Source of the DNA: Haliclona indistincta
Taxonomy: Eukaryota; Porifera; Demospongiae; Haplosclerida; Chalinidae
Reading direction: 5' to 3'
Length of the DNA stretch: 64,000 nt
NCBI GenBank assembly: GCA_964017065.1
Contig: OZ024785.1
Location: forward strand, 7,873,672 to 7,937,671
The notes under the pieces were generated by a model. The model saw only the letters and a list, made by a program, of their open reading frames with translations, did not search any database and had not been told where the DNA came from. How positions within the stretch are numbered: the stretch's first letter is position 1; the number at the start of each line of letters is the position of its first letter. The translations under genes were made by a program, and so were the position numbers. Positions 1 through 15,000 of the stretch are shown here, in pieces.

Positions 1-93
1 GCTCCTCATAGCCAGTCCATTGCAGTGAATGATAATGTAGCTTATAGAACAACTACAGAGAAAACTGATCCATCTTATGAATACTATCATTAA
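1..93 (+). CDS. 3' terminal exon of upstream Ig/FN3 receptor paralog (partial)
   Basis: The first 93 bases encode the end of a cytoplasmic tail and stop at a TAA (91-93). The sequence nearly duplicates 3947-4042, the last exon of the complete receptor downstream, including the Asn-Val-Ala-Tyr tyrosine motif and the terminal Tyr-Tyr-His. The rest of this gene lies outside the window. Compared with the downstream copy, the stretch just after the stop has lost about 33 bp, including the AATAAA polyadenylation signal. This is a tandem paralog whose body I cannot see. Confidence 0.75.
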   Translation, partial: APHSQSIAVNDNVAYRTTTEKTDPSYEYYH

Positions 94-1375
94 CAAACAT
101 GATCGTAATCTGAACGAATTATTTGTCACAAGAAAATTTCTATCGAAATCAAAAGGATGTAGGGATAAAGAAATCTACCACTGGTTCACAATGTAAACCA
201 CAAGGAACAAGCATGGAATGATAACACGATTGACTTGCTAACAGACCACAAATCTCTACATCAGTGGCTGCTGTGGCGGACTATAGAGTTCAGCTATTTG
301 CTGTTGACTGACACCTGCATGACGTGCATTGAATTGAATTCAGCTTGTGACATGGTCTGTTAGCAAGTCAATTGTGATACCATTCCATGCTTGTTCCTTG
401 TTGGTTTACATTGTGAACCAGTGGTAGATTTCTTTATCCCCACATCCCTTTGATTTCGATAGAAATCTTCTTAATTTTCTTGTTAATGTCCTTTTTTCAA
501 TGAAGTGCAGTTCAATATCATGCATGTACCGAGCCGTCTTTGCTTCCACCATTAGTTTAGTTATCCGATGGTTTTTGTTTATTATTAATAATTAACAGCC
601 GTCACAGCCGTCGAAGATGACAGCTAGTCGAAACAAGGAGCTAGTCGAAACAAGGACCTACGGAGAAATTTGAGAGAAGAGGTAGAGAGACAAGTAGCGA
701 AAGCATTGAGTGACAATCCCGCTTCAGAACACACATGAAAAAGCCATCAAAAATAGAGTCTGATGATCATTATTATTTTACCCCATTCCCAATTTTAACA
801 TAAAATAACATTATTAGTCAGTGCTATTATTATTAATACTTGTATGGTACACGTGTACACTAACCTAGTATTTTTGTTCATTTTTTGTGTAAGACAGAAG
901 GAATTATTTTATTATTATCCAGTTTCCAATCACAATGAGTGTTGTGTTCATGTGATAGTACTGTTCTAACAGACAATGTCGCAAGTTTTTAAATTATCTC
1001 ACATAGTCAAGATGGGTCTGTACTTAAGAAACTTCGATAAGACGCACATCTCAACAACTGCTTGTGCTACAGCAGAACCGCTTAGTACGTCCGCTTACGC
1101 CATTTAGTGTACGTACGTGTCTCATGATGGAGATTACAAGAACAATATTGACGCACCAATTTGAGAAACGGTGACCTCACTATGCTTTAACCACTTGACT
1201 AAGTAAAAATTCTAGTTAAAATTTGATGAAAAGTAAAATTAGGCTGTTATAGCTTTCTCAAATCAGCCATATCTATGGGCAAACACTACTAGAAAAACAT
1301 CGGACCCGCCCCCTTTTCGTTTTGCGGGAGAGGCCCTAGCTAGACTAGCTTGTACCCTAGCTAGTTTGGATAGTC
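94..1375. other. Intergenic spacer, duplicated as 4043-5240
   Basis: No intact gene is visible. The first ~1170 bases are repeated almost base for base after the next receptor gene. The spacer holds a fold-back repeat (about 125-485) and a broken copy of the exon-like stretch that is intact at 4563-4701; here the reading frame meets a TAG after a short deletion. The last ~100 bases before the receptor start are not shared with the other copy and presumably contain the promoter. No clear TATA box is seen. Confidence 0.6.
125..485. repeat. Fold-back inverted repeat, copy 1
   Basis: A left arm at about 125-248 is the reverse complement of a right arm at about 352-485, with a ~100 bp spacer. Paired landmarks are TTTCTATCGAAATC against GATTTCGATAGAAA, and GCTAACAGACCA against TGGTCTGTTAGC. 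The arms run ~120 bp with scattered mismatches. The repeat starts ~35 bp after a receptor stop codon, so the transcript could carry a long hairpin. Confidence 0.8.
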
Positions 1376-4042
1376 ATGAAGTGTGCATCTCTCCTTCGAA
1401 GTGTTCTCTTCTTGCAGCTTGGAATATACGCTAATAGTATTGTCACTGACCCGCCTTTGACAACAAATGGAGGAACTGTCGACTTACCAGCAGTGGAGAA
1501 CGCTACCAACGTAAGTGTGTTCTGTGCAGTAACGTTTCAAGGTACTCCAGTCGCCACTGACTGGCTATTGGCATCGATCGGTATGACACCACAGCCTATC
1601 AGTTTCACTGATTCCAACTTTGTTCTTGAAAATGTTACAAGAAATAATAACTTCACTATTTTGTCGTTCACTCGAAGCGACCTTGATATGATGGTGTTGC
1701 AATGTACTAATGGATTTGTTGTAGGCGGCAATGAAGAAAGCGCGTTCTTCATACCAAGATTTATTGGTTAGTTGACAGTACATTGTAACACAGCTTCTTT
1801 TATATGCCATCAACTACAGAGCCTCCAGTACTGAGGAGAAAGTCTGCAGTAATGACAGTTGTGGAGAACAGTGAATTCTCCTTCAACATATCACAGTCAC
1901 TGGGCTACCCTCCTGATCCATCACAGAACAGTCAACGTGCTACACTAACGTATCAGTGGTTTCTCAATGGAGTACCCATCAACACAAACACCAGTATCAA
2001 CCCCAATGTGTCTGACTACCCTCAGATTGTGTTCAATCCACTACTGAGGACTCATTCTGGTAACTACTCCATGATAGCCACCACTGAAGCAGGTAACTCC
2101 ACTGGTTACTTCATATTAGATGTGTTAGGTAAGTAATTCCCAGCATTATGCAAGTAGCATGCCATGTCTCCATAATGCAGCTCCTCCAGCAGGCATTCAA
2201 GGATCTAGTGAAGTGTATACAATGCCGGGTATGGACATCAACATTACAGCATTCACTGATGTGACAGGGAACCCCACCCCTAACTCCTCTTGGACAAGGA
2301 ACAGTAGTCCACTGGCTAGTGGTATGATGTATGGTACAGACAGCACAGGAGTGCTGATGATATCCAATGTCATGCTAGCAGACAGTGGTAACTACACCAA
2401 CACACTCCACAACATGTTCAACAATCAATCATTCACCAACAATCACACCATTTCACTACAAGTACTCCGTGAGTCAACAAAATGTCATCAGGCACCATTC
2501 AATTCTCCGTTCTCATGCAGAGTCTGCCAGTATGCCACAAAGTCTTAGTGTTATAAACATCACTTCAAGTGCTGTTGTCTTGAGGTGGCTAAATCCTATT
2601 AACAGTGGAGTGCCAGCCTTTGACAGATTCTCAATCGAATTAACTTCACCATCAAAGATTTTAAGCATGTCTGTTAATGCAGTGAACAATACTGATCCAT
2701 CCTACACCAACACCTTGACTGTGACTGGACTGGAACCCAATACAAACTACACTGTCAGTATCAGGGCTGTGTCAAGCCACTCTGCTGTAGGTGAGCATGA
2801 ACTGACAAGTGATAGCATCACTCAAGTTATCACAACCAATGTTTCAAGTGAGTGTGCCAAGAATAACCAGCTATGATAGCACACTATTACTCCTGTATAG
2901 TTGCACAGTTTGAACAAACTAATCTAGAGAACATTGATGGAATGCTGGAGGTGAGATGGATATTGAGACACACTGGAGGACTGCCCCTACTCTCAATATT
3001 AGTGACATGCAATGGAGACAATAGACTCAGCAAAATGTCATTGTGCAGTGTTGGCACATGTGGAACAAGAGATGGTAGCACTAGATTAGGACCTGTTGAA
3101 GCTGGCATCAACTACACATGTACTGTGACTGCCTCCAATGTACTCGGTAGCACAACATCAGATACCGATGCAATCATTGCATTAACAGGTGAAACAATGG
3201 AAATGATGATGACTGCATTATTGTATTCCTTCTGCAGGTATCCCATCCACTCCACAGATATCAGTCCTGTCTATTACTGGTCTGATGGTGAGGCTACTGA
3301 TTACCACTGCCTATACTGGAGTACCAGCAGGAGACACTAGCCTACACATCAATATCTCAGTCTACAATTCTACAAGAGAATTATTGTATGAGATCCCATT
3401 GAATTCTTCACTTATTAATTTTTTAGGAACCTCAGCATCTCTGAGTCATGATTTGTCTCTTCAACCTGGCTCATACCAGTTCTCAGCTACTGCTGGTAAC
3501 AAGTATGGCAGCTCACCAGAGAGTGAGCTCACTGCAGGAGCAGCTGTCAGTGTTGGAGAAGGTGCATGAGCCAGAGCTACTGCATGATGGTTATTGGTTT
3601 ACTATAATCCAACGTAGCATCAACTCTTCCCATTATTGTTGGAGTGAGTGTCTGCAGTGTGGTGATTGTGATACTAGCAGTGAGTGTGCTAGTCACTGTG
3701 ATCATCTGTTGCTGCATCAATAAGAGAGGAAAGGAAACTAAGAATAGTGAGAAGACAGTTTGCACAGTGTGTCAGTGCTGTGTCATTGTTGTATTTCTTT
3801 CATCAGCTCCTACTCCCAATCCTGTGGCTCTGCAACACTTCCAGTCAGTAGAGAATGAGTGTTATGGAGTACTGGGAGGAGGTGTTCCTCAGTCTATTGA
3901 ACTGAAGGACAATGCTGCCTATTCCTCAGTACTGCAGACACAGTCAGCTCCTCATAGCCAGTCCATTGCAGTGAATGATAATGTAGCTTATATAACAACT
4001 ACAGAGAAAACTGATCCTTCTGATTATGAATACTATCATTAA
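1376..4042 (+). CDS. Ig/fibronectin-III single-pass receptor with tyrosine tail
   Basis: Eight exons fit one frame, all joined in phase 1: 1376-1766, 1820-2128, 2181-2468, 2521-2847, 2901-3188, 3238-3561, 3618-3746, 3807-4042. Exon 1 gives a signal peptide (MKCASLLRSVLFLQLG) and an Ig-like domain with a Cys pair. Exons 2 and 3 look like Ig domains with the core Trp and SGNY turn but without the usual cysteines. Exons 4-6 are fibronectin-III-like, exon 4 clearly so. Exon 7 carries a hydrophobic membrane helix and a basic stop-transfer. Exon 8 is a short tail with spaced tyrosines (NECYGVL, NAAYSSV, NVAYITT, YEYYH) resembling SH2/PTB docking sites. There is no kinase domain. A cell-surface adhesion or recognition role is inferred. 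It is the second gene of a tandem array. Confidence 0.8.
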
Positions 4043-4076
4043 CATACATTATCGTAATCTGAATGAATTATTTGTC

Positions 4077-4082
4077 AATAAA
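4077..4082 (+). terminator. Polyadenylation signal AATAAA of the receptor gene
   Basis: An AATAAA lies 35 bp after the stop codon and just before the fold-back repeat. The equivalent stretch is deleted after the upstream paralog, at about position 110. Confidence 0.5.
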
Positions 4083-4105
4083 TTATTGTTAATAATTATA
4101 ATAAT

Positions 4106-4445
4106 TATAACACAAGAAAATTTCTATCGAAATCAAAGGGATGTAGGGATAAAGAAATCTACCGCTGGTTCACAATGTAAACCAACAAGGAACTTGCTAA
4201 CAGACCATAGATCCCTACATCAGTGGCTGCTATAGCTAGTTCAGCTATAGTTGCCATTGACTGACACCTGCATGACATGCATTGGATTGAATTCAGCTTG
4301 TGACATGGTCTGTTAGCAAGTCAATTGTGTTAACTTACCATTCCATGCTTGTTCCTTGTTAGTTTACATTGTGAACCAGTGATAGATTTCTTTATCCCCA
4401 CATCCCTTTGATTTCGATAGAAATCTTCTTAATTTACTTGTTAAT
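4106..4445. repeat. Fold-back inverted repeat, copy 2 (arm shortened)
   Basis: This is the same element as at 125-485. The left arm (about 4106-4210) has lost ~30 bp around the AAGCATGGAATG segment. The right arm (about 4305-4445) keeps it, so part of the stem is now unpaired. Confidence 0.75.
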
Positions 4446-4562
4446 GTCCTTTTTTCTTTTTCAATGAAGTGCAGTTCAATATCATGCATGTACCGAGCCG
4501 TCTTTGTTTCCACCATTAGTTTAGTTATCCGATGGTTTTTGTTTATTATTAATAATTAACAG

Positions 4563-4701
4563 CCGTCACAGCCGTCGAAGATGACAGCCCTGCATCCGAA
4601 GAAGCTAGTCGAAACAAGGAGTTGCGGAGAAATTTGAGAGAAGAGGTAGAGAGACAAGTAGCAAAAGCATTGAGTGACAATCCCGCTTCAGAACACACAT
4701 G
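4563..4701 (+). other. Coding-like orphan terminal exon
   Basis: A T-rich tract and AACAG acceptor precede an open frame reading VTAVEDDSPASEEASRNKEL, then a charged heptad-like helix (LREEVERQVAKAL) and SDNPASEHT, ending at a TGA (4699-4701). The acidic-then-helical composition looks protein-coding. I see no donor exon upstream that clearly joins it. The tandem copy near 600-740 is broken by a deletion and an in-frame TAG. It could be a remnant of a lost gene or an alternative 3' exon. Confidence 0.35.
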
Positions 4702-5409
4702 AAAAGCCATCAAAAATAGAGTCTGATGATCATTATTATTTTACCCCATTCCACATAAAAATAACATATTAGTCAGTGCTATTATTATTAATACTGAATT
4801 TTAATATGGTACACGTGTACACTAACTAGTATTTTTGTTCATTTTTTGTGTAAGACAGAAGGAATTATTTTATTATTATCCAGTTTCCAATCACAATGAG
4901 TGTTGTGTTCATGTGATAGTACTGTTCTAACAGACAATGTCGCAAGTTTTTAAAATATCTCACATAGTCAAGATGGATGGGTCTTTACTTAAGAAACTTC
5001 TAGAAGACGCACATCTCAACAACTGCTTGTGCTACAGCAGAACCGCTTAGTAGGTCCACTTACGCCATCTTATGATGGAGATTACAAGAAAAATAGTAAT
5101 CGACACACCGATTTGAGAAACTCGGTGTCCTCATTATGCTTTAACTACTTTGACAGTAAAAAATTCTAGCTAAAATTTTGATGAATAGTAAAAATTAGGC
5201 TGTTAGCTTTCTCAAATCAGCCATGGGCAAACACTAATTTGACAGAGCTTTTGGTGTAAAACATGTATTTCTGATAGAATTTTTATGCGATTGTATTCTA
5301 GCAATAGCTTGCATTAGGTGATGTCGCACAGGAGAAAGTATTCATTGATAATGTACTTCATTGGTATAATAATTTATAGTTCAAGAGTCAGTTAGAGCAT
5401 TTTGGTTTT

Positions 5410-8739
<3,330 letters not shown>

Positions 8740-8867
8740 AACTTCTGGTAACTCGGTAGTACAGTAGATAGATAGAAGACTAGAAAACACTCGAGAAAAC
8801 AGTTGATCAATTCGCGCGCTTTATTCACCGCCCAATTAGAAGAGAGCACACCGGGTTAAAAATAAAA

Positions 8868-8873
8868 TTTATT
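8868..8873 (-). terminator. Polyadenylation signal of the DCAF5-like gene
   Basis: AATAAA on the minus strand, ~65 bp after the stop codon, in the 198 bp between the DCAF5-like gene and the NUF2 start. Confidence 0.45.
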
Positions 8874-8937
8874 GAATATTTTAATATTCATGATCAGTAA
8901 TTATAATAAAATATTTTTCCTGTTTTTGGCTACATTT

Positions 8938-10137
8938 TCATGTATCATCCTCATCGTCATCTTCACTCTCAGACCTCATCTCACTCTCTGACTCGTCCTC
9001 ACTCTCTGACTCGCATGGGGTCACGAGCGATGAGGTATTGGCCTCAGTAAGTTCTGATGAAGTACGATCATCATCTTCGCTGTGACATGCTGCATCATCA
9101 TCGCCTTTCTCTTCCATTAGTTTATAAAGAGTGAGACGATAGCTTATTTTGTCTAAATATCGTGGATCGTCACCATCTTGGTCATCTTCATCACTACTAG
9201 TTGAGGGAGACTGTGTTACAAACCCTAGACAAAGACAGAAAGAGAGAAAGACTCAATGGTCAGCCCCAAACTATTTTCCTTTTCTCATTTAAAATGTAAA
9301 AAATTCCTGAAATTAAACATAAAACCCAGACGCTTTCTCTAATGAGTATACAAGCTCGAGCAACTCATGGATCAAGTAAAATGATAATCTCTTAAATTAT
9401 TTTAGAGCCTGTTGTGCTCTTTCCCTATTGACTAAGAGAAGCATCCATATCTGACTACTTGCTGCTGCTGCTGCTTACCGGTCGCTTGTACTTCTTCACT
9501 ATCATAGATATCTTCCTCACTGCTCTCCTCTCCCTCTTCATCCACAAGCTCACTACTGCTACTACTACTGCTGCTGCTGCTGGCGTCCATTTCTCTCTGA
9601 CTATCTTGCTCGATGAGATGATCAAACAGCGCCAGTGTTAGAGGGTCCTCAACTTGGCTGTTGCTATTCAGTTCATGCAGCTCGTTCATCTCATCGTCCT
9701 GAGCCATGTCGGCATATTCAGAGTGAGTGAATTTTTCTCGTGATGGAGGAGCGTTGTTCTGTGCAGGAACTGCATCAGGAGACAAAGGAAACGATGTCCA
9801 GAGCTAAGACAAAGACAAAGTAATGTCAAATAATAAAATATTTATAAAACAAACTGTTTCTTTCACATTCTCTTGCTCACTTTAATTATTTTTTCGACAC
9901 CAGATGAAAACAGCGTCTGATGAACAGTAGAGTATCGTGTCTGGTTGACAATAGATCGATGACCCGGCATCACGAGATTGACTGGTACCTCAGCAATAGA
10001 CTGCCACTTTGCTGAAAATAAAAGACGAATCATTTATGATGTTGAAATAGATAACGTTGAATTTACACACGTTTTGAATAACAGTTTGGTAGTCTCCACC
10101 AGTAGACTCTGAAATCATCTGATCCAGACACAACATA

Positions 10138-10174
<37 letters not shown>

Positions 10175-11881
10175 AAATTTGAACAAGAACATTGTTGTTC
10201 AGAATGTTATTATTTTTTTCCTACCTCGTCACTAGATCCGGCAAAGCAGCCGGACTTCAAGGTAACCTTTATATCGAACCAAGCCTCGTCGTCAACGCAG
10301 TAAAACTGGACTTTTTCTGAGAATGTGTCAAACACACACGGAGGCAGTGACTTGTACAGTGAGAATATTCTTGTGCCAGTACTGTTGAAACAAGCAGACA
10401 ACGCCTCTGTTCTACGCACTGGATATGATGTACAGCGGTACTCGATAAACCTGTAAAATATAGATTATTTGAGCGAGTCAGGGTATAATCACCTTTTTGA
10501 TTGTCGAATATCGAAGAGGCTGGTTCCCGATAATTCACTAGCAGTGACCAGTAAATGAGAGGCTAGAGGGTTAAACGCAACACTGTGATACGCACATGAG
10601 CTTTCATCCACAACCATATCCATAGACACTGTACAAACAAAATTTGACAATGAAAAAATATCGAAGAATATAACCACCATGCTGTTAGTGAATGTATGAA
10701 TCGTACATGATGGTGTCCTGGTATCAGCCACAATGATATTGCCATCTTCAGTAGCCACAGCTACCGTGTATGGACAGGATGGATGAGGGTCCACACAGTA
10801 TACCGGCATATTGTGATTATATGCTCTCAACTGCTTTTGACTGAGAGCAACAGACGAGACAAGACAGTGATACTGAGAATAATGATTAATTAGAGAGAAT
10901 AATTAGAGAGTTTTAGTTACACATTTTATTTGCATTAACGGCTAATGTCTGGCAATGCTGACATCAGAAATTAGCACTTGATCCGCCGTTAACCCCAGCC
11001 TTGCGTTCAATTTTCCCGTTTACAACGGCTGGCACCTGGTTTCCCTTGAGACTTCTTGCTTCTCTCGTCTAACTTTTCTGCACGTTAGTTACAAGCTATC
11101 ACAAAGGCACATGCTTTAGGTTCTGTTTTTTGTGTGTTTTACGTGTGCCTACAAAATACTGTGCGCGCTACAGTGTTGTATACGCACACGACTAGATTGC
11201 CTTCTTCGCATGTACACAAGTTACAAGATAATTGGTGACGTCACTGAACCAGCCATTGACGTTCAGCCGTGTGGCGTGAACGGCTAACTAAAACTCTCTA
11301 TTAATAATATTAATTTTACCTACTAAAGTCATGTTGCACAATTTGACCATCATTACCTGTAAAAACATAATAAACTCAAAATTTTTAAAACAGCAAACCA
11401 ACCTGCTGAAAATATGTACGAGTTATCGCAGCTAAAATTGACTGTGAATATGTTTGAAAAGTGTTTGGTCTCCATGGCAGTCGGAGTGCAGCTGGTCACA
11501 CCACTGAGAGCAGCAGCGATATTCCACACCAGCACTCGCTGATCATCCCCGCCTGCAGAACAGAGAAGGATCGGACATGCTACCACACAATGGCGTGCTG
11601 TACCTGAAACAAGAAACTCATTCCCATTATGAGACAATCCTATCCCATTCACACAACCATAATGACCCCGCAGGTCTCTAGTGTACATTCTACTGGACTG
11701 TCTGGACGAATCCAGTCGCTGAGTGAAGTACTGATGTCTTAGAGAGATGGAGGAATTGAGGAGCTGCCCAGCTTGTAAACAATGGACTAGATTGGTAGGA
11801 CTGTATTAAAAGTGCAAAGATGCTTACGTACGTTCATGATCGACAGAAGAGCACAGCTAACCTGTTACTCCACTGCTCCAT
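8938..11881 (-). CDS. DCAF5: DCAF5-like WD40 substrate receptor of CUL4-DDB1
   Basis: Exon 1 (11881-11862, MEQWSN) joins exon 2 (11800-11604) in frame. That exon contains MYTRDLRGHYGCVNGIGLSH, matching the LGHFGCVNAIEFSNNG start of the DCAF5 propeller. Later exons give GGDDQRVLVWN (from 11552), GNDGQIVQHD (about 11356-11321), VAFNPLASHLLVTAS and SLFDIRQSK (10630-10492), PGHRSIVNQ with SSGVEKIIK (about 10015-9890), and the DCAF-type tail EDPLTLALFDHLIEQ. The last exons are Ser/Asp/Glu-rich. DCAF5 presents substrates to the CUL4-DDB1 ubiquitin ligase; the substrate here is unknown. The family call rests on remembered human DCAF5. DCAF6 or DCAF8 relatives are less likely because of the GHRSIVN and SGVEKIIK match. 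A MITE sits in one intron. Confidence 0.83.
10139..10171. repeat. (CA)n dinucleotide repeat
   Basis: A short pure CA run within a DCAF5-like intron. Confidence 0.9.
10906..11298. mobile_element. MITE with 14 bp terminal inverted repeats and TA duplication
   Basis: The left end GAGAGTTTTAGTTA and right end TAACTAAAACTCTC are perfect inverted repeats, each flanked by TA (10904-10905 and 11299-11300). The 393 bp interior has no open frame. TA duplication suggests Tc1/mariner-type mobilisation, by inference. It lies inside a DCAF5-like intron and carries a palindromic TGACGTCA at 11236-11243. Confidence 0.75.
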
Positions 11882-12004
11882 TGCATTGGTGATGAAAAGT
11901 AGCACACGTGCGCGAGTGCTCGAAGGGTTAAAAATTCCACGTGTGCACATCTTCTTGTGAATCTTGTCGAGGCAAACCAACAGAGACAGTTGGTCTTTTC
12001 TTTG
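11882..12004. promoter_or_regulatory. Shared divergent promoter of the DCAF5-like gene and MRPS7
   Basis: Only 123 bp separate the two start codons, which face away from each other. No TATA box is visible. Both are housekeeping genes, consistent with a bidirectional promoter. Confidence 0.55.
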
Positions 12005-15000
12005 ATGGCGGCACTGCTGGCAGCAGTTGCTCCACGGGGTATCCTTCAAGCTCAGCTGAGGTATATAACACTCGATTTTACATGCACATTGTCTCATTGC
12101 ACGCATGTTATAATTATATAATTATAATTTAAATATCTTCAGGTACTCTGTTCCTTTGTCAGCTGCTGGTGTTACTAGCCTGGTTTCACGTGGCGCCTAC
12201 TCTTCTGACTCCACTACCGGGTCATCCACCACATTACCTGATGATGAACCAACTACCAAGGCACCTGGTTCACACGCCAGTCCGTCATTCCTGCATGACC
12301 CTCTAGCTGAGTGAGTGGGTGGGTGAGTGGGTGAGTGAGTGAGTGAGTGAGTGAGTGAGTGAGTGAGTGAGTGAGTGAGTGAGTGAGTGAGTGAGTGAGT
12401 GAGTGAGTGAGTGAGTGAGTGAGTGAGTGAGTGAGTGAGTGAGTGAGTGAGTGAGTGAGTGAGTGAGTGAGTGAGTGAGTGAGTGAGTGAGTGAGTCAGT
12501 CGTGATTGAGTGTAGCTGATACTTCTCCACTGTAGAAATAGATCAATTAGTGCAGTCAGTTTAGAATTTAAGAGGACCTAGAATATTATCGTGAATAGGT
12601 TTCGTAGCAGCTAGCAGATCTGTGTTATGTCTGCCATGTTGATGACCTGGTCTTGTAAGCTCACATTAGACCTCGAGTCTAACATTAACTCTCTAATTGA
12701 GAGGGCATGATGTATAATAAGTGCTTGCCTAATGCATGTTGAAACTGTTATTTCACACTACCCATTTACTAGTCCTCTCTGTGTTGTGATCATTGTGGCA
12801 CATCCTGTCCAAATCCAGTTAATTTGCCAAACCACTTTTAGATCATCTGTGTGAGATTCACATGTGTGGGTGTTGAGTTGCTTCTATTTGCCATACTAGT
12901 GTGCCAGTAACGATTGGAGGCTTGCCATGATCACAGGGAAGTGTTTACTAGCAATTGAAACACAGAAACCAATGAACCAATGCATATCAATGATATACTG
13001 TATGATGATGTGTGTGTGAAGCGTTGTATCTGTGTGATAGCATTGTATCTGTGTGATGACCTAGCTGTGTGATGACCTAGCTGTGGGTGATCTGTTAACT
13101 CCATAAGCAGCTGAAACCTTGTTATCATATTGTTTGTACTGCTGCACTGGACAGCAGCAGTACATACTACTGTGCAACACATTATTGGTGTTATTTGGTG
13201 CATTTTCACTTCAAAAATCGTGCTTATTTGCGAGATGTGCTTGTAAAGAATGCTTTGTCAATGCAAGTGTATACAAGTAGTGTATTGATTGGAGAGGTGT
13301 ACTGATTTTAGGGATTGTGTAACACTAAGTGTCACATAGTGTCCACGTTTAAAGTAGGTGTCCTTATTTTTTAGAAGGGTCTACAAGGAGGGCTCATTGT
13401 AGATGTTACATGCCGGCAAGGTTGCGCTCTGCCAGTACGATATGTTCATGATCAATCTCATTAGTGTCTGATTGTGTGGTTTAGTCTATGACTATATTAC
13501 GTGTCACACCGCATCATTCCTGTGCTGTCATCAGCTCATACATGACTCACTCTGTTTACCATTGACAGGAAGTTTGTGAACTGCATGATGTGGGACGGCA
13601 AGAAGTCTCTCTCTCAGAGGATCTTCAGACAGGTCTGTTGCCCTATACCGCCGCCTACCTAGTCCATGATTGTTGCTAAGTGCAGTCTAGTGTTGAGCGA
13701 GTTATGGTCGTCTTTGGGTGTGAGCTTGCTCATAATTATGTTCTTGGAACACACCTATAATAGTTGGGATTCTGTTGATATTGCTAAAATTTTACCGTTT
13801 CTTTTTCTATACATCTTCTCTTTTTTATTCAAGACTTTGGAATTGGTGAAAAATGCTCAAATCACCAAGTGAGTTTTCTATTTTTTATCTAAGACTTTAA
13901 TTCATTGTTTTGTGTTTGCTAGACAGCTCAAACATTACTTGTTGTCATGGTTATTCAATAATACTTACAGTAAGGGTGTATAATGGGGTCATAATTATAT
14001 AGCTTGCAAACAGAAGCCATAGTAAGGCTCATCTTGTCTAGCTCATGACAGTATTTTCAGAGCAAAATAGATTTGGTGAGACTTTGTTGAAATGTGACTT
14101 TTCTTGGAATGTGATAGTGTGTTTACACACATGTGCTGTCAGCTTTAGTGTCTACTGATGCCTCGGAGGGAATTTGTCTGGTTTGTGTCACACTTTGTAG
14201 CATGTCTTTGTCTTCCCTATCGTCATTCTGACCTCAGCACTATATTGGCGTCATTCAGTAGGTGCTAGCTATCATTACAACAAGGGAACACCCTAAACAA
14301 TATCCAACCTACGTGACCAAAATGATTTTGTGCTTCATGATTTATGCTCCATAACAGGTGTGACATGGTCTTGTTTAGTAGTCATCTGTGGGCTTTTCAC
14401 ATGAAATGTTTGGTCATGTGTGTGTGTGTGTTGGAAACTCCTTTTTGTTTTTAATCATAGGTGTGTGTATACGAGCTGTACAACTAGTCACTGTGTATGT
14501 ATTGGATGCAAATTTTTTTTCTTACTCAGGGCTAAGTCTGGTGATGATGCTATGCTGGACCCAATGGTGGTGTTTCATGAAGCAGTGAAGAACGTCACGC
14601 CTGTTATGGGCACTAGTATTGTGCGAAGAAGCGGCCGCACTTACAAGGTACAGCAGAGGTGTGTCTGTCATGTGACTGTGTCTGTCTGTCATGTGACAGT
14701 GTCTGTCTGTCATGTGACGGTGTCTGTCTGATTATACTGTATGCAAGTGACACGCATATATTATATGAATCAGGAGCCCATAAATGAGCTTTGTTGTGAT
14801 GTGCAGTCGTAATTGTGCCAAGCATCAAATTAATGCTATTATTATCAATAATTAATTATTGTGTAAGTTCCGTATTACCTCACCATGCAATGAGTGGGTG
14901 TGGCTCAGTGATGTTTGAATACTGGTCTCAAGTTGTTATGTGTGTTGTTGCTAGGGTGTGTCATGTGTATAGTCCCCTACTTGTAGAGGGTGGACTTTAG

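Larger units (their letters stand above)
4043..5409. other. Intergenic spacer, second copy of the receptor tail duplication
   Basis: About 4043-5240 aligns with 94-1270, giving a tandem period of roughly 3.95 kb. It contains the second fold-back repeat and the exon-like stretch listed separately. The remaining 5240-5409 shows nothing recognisable and leads into the 3' end of NUF2 on the other strand. Confidence 0.6.

Noticed and set aside
12303..12530. Minus-strand Thr-His-Ser-Leu repeat protein
   Set aside because: It is the antisense of the (GAGT)n repeat in an MRPS7 intron.
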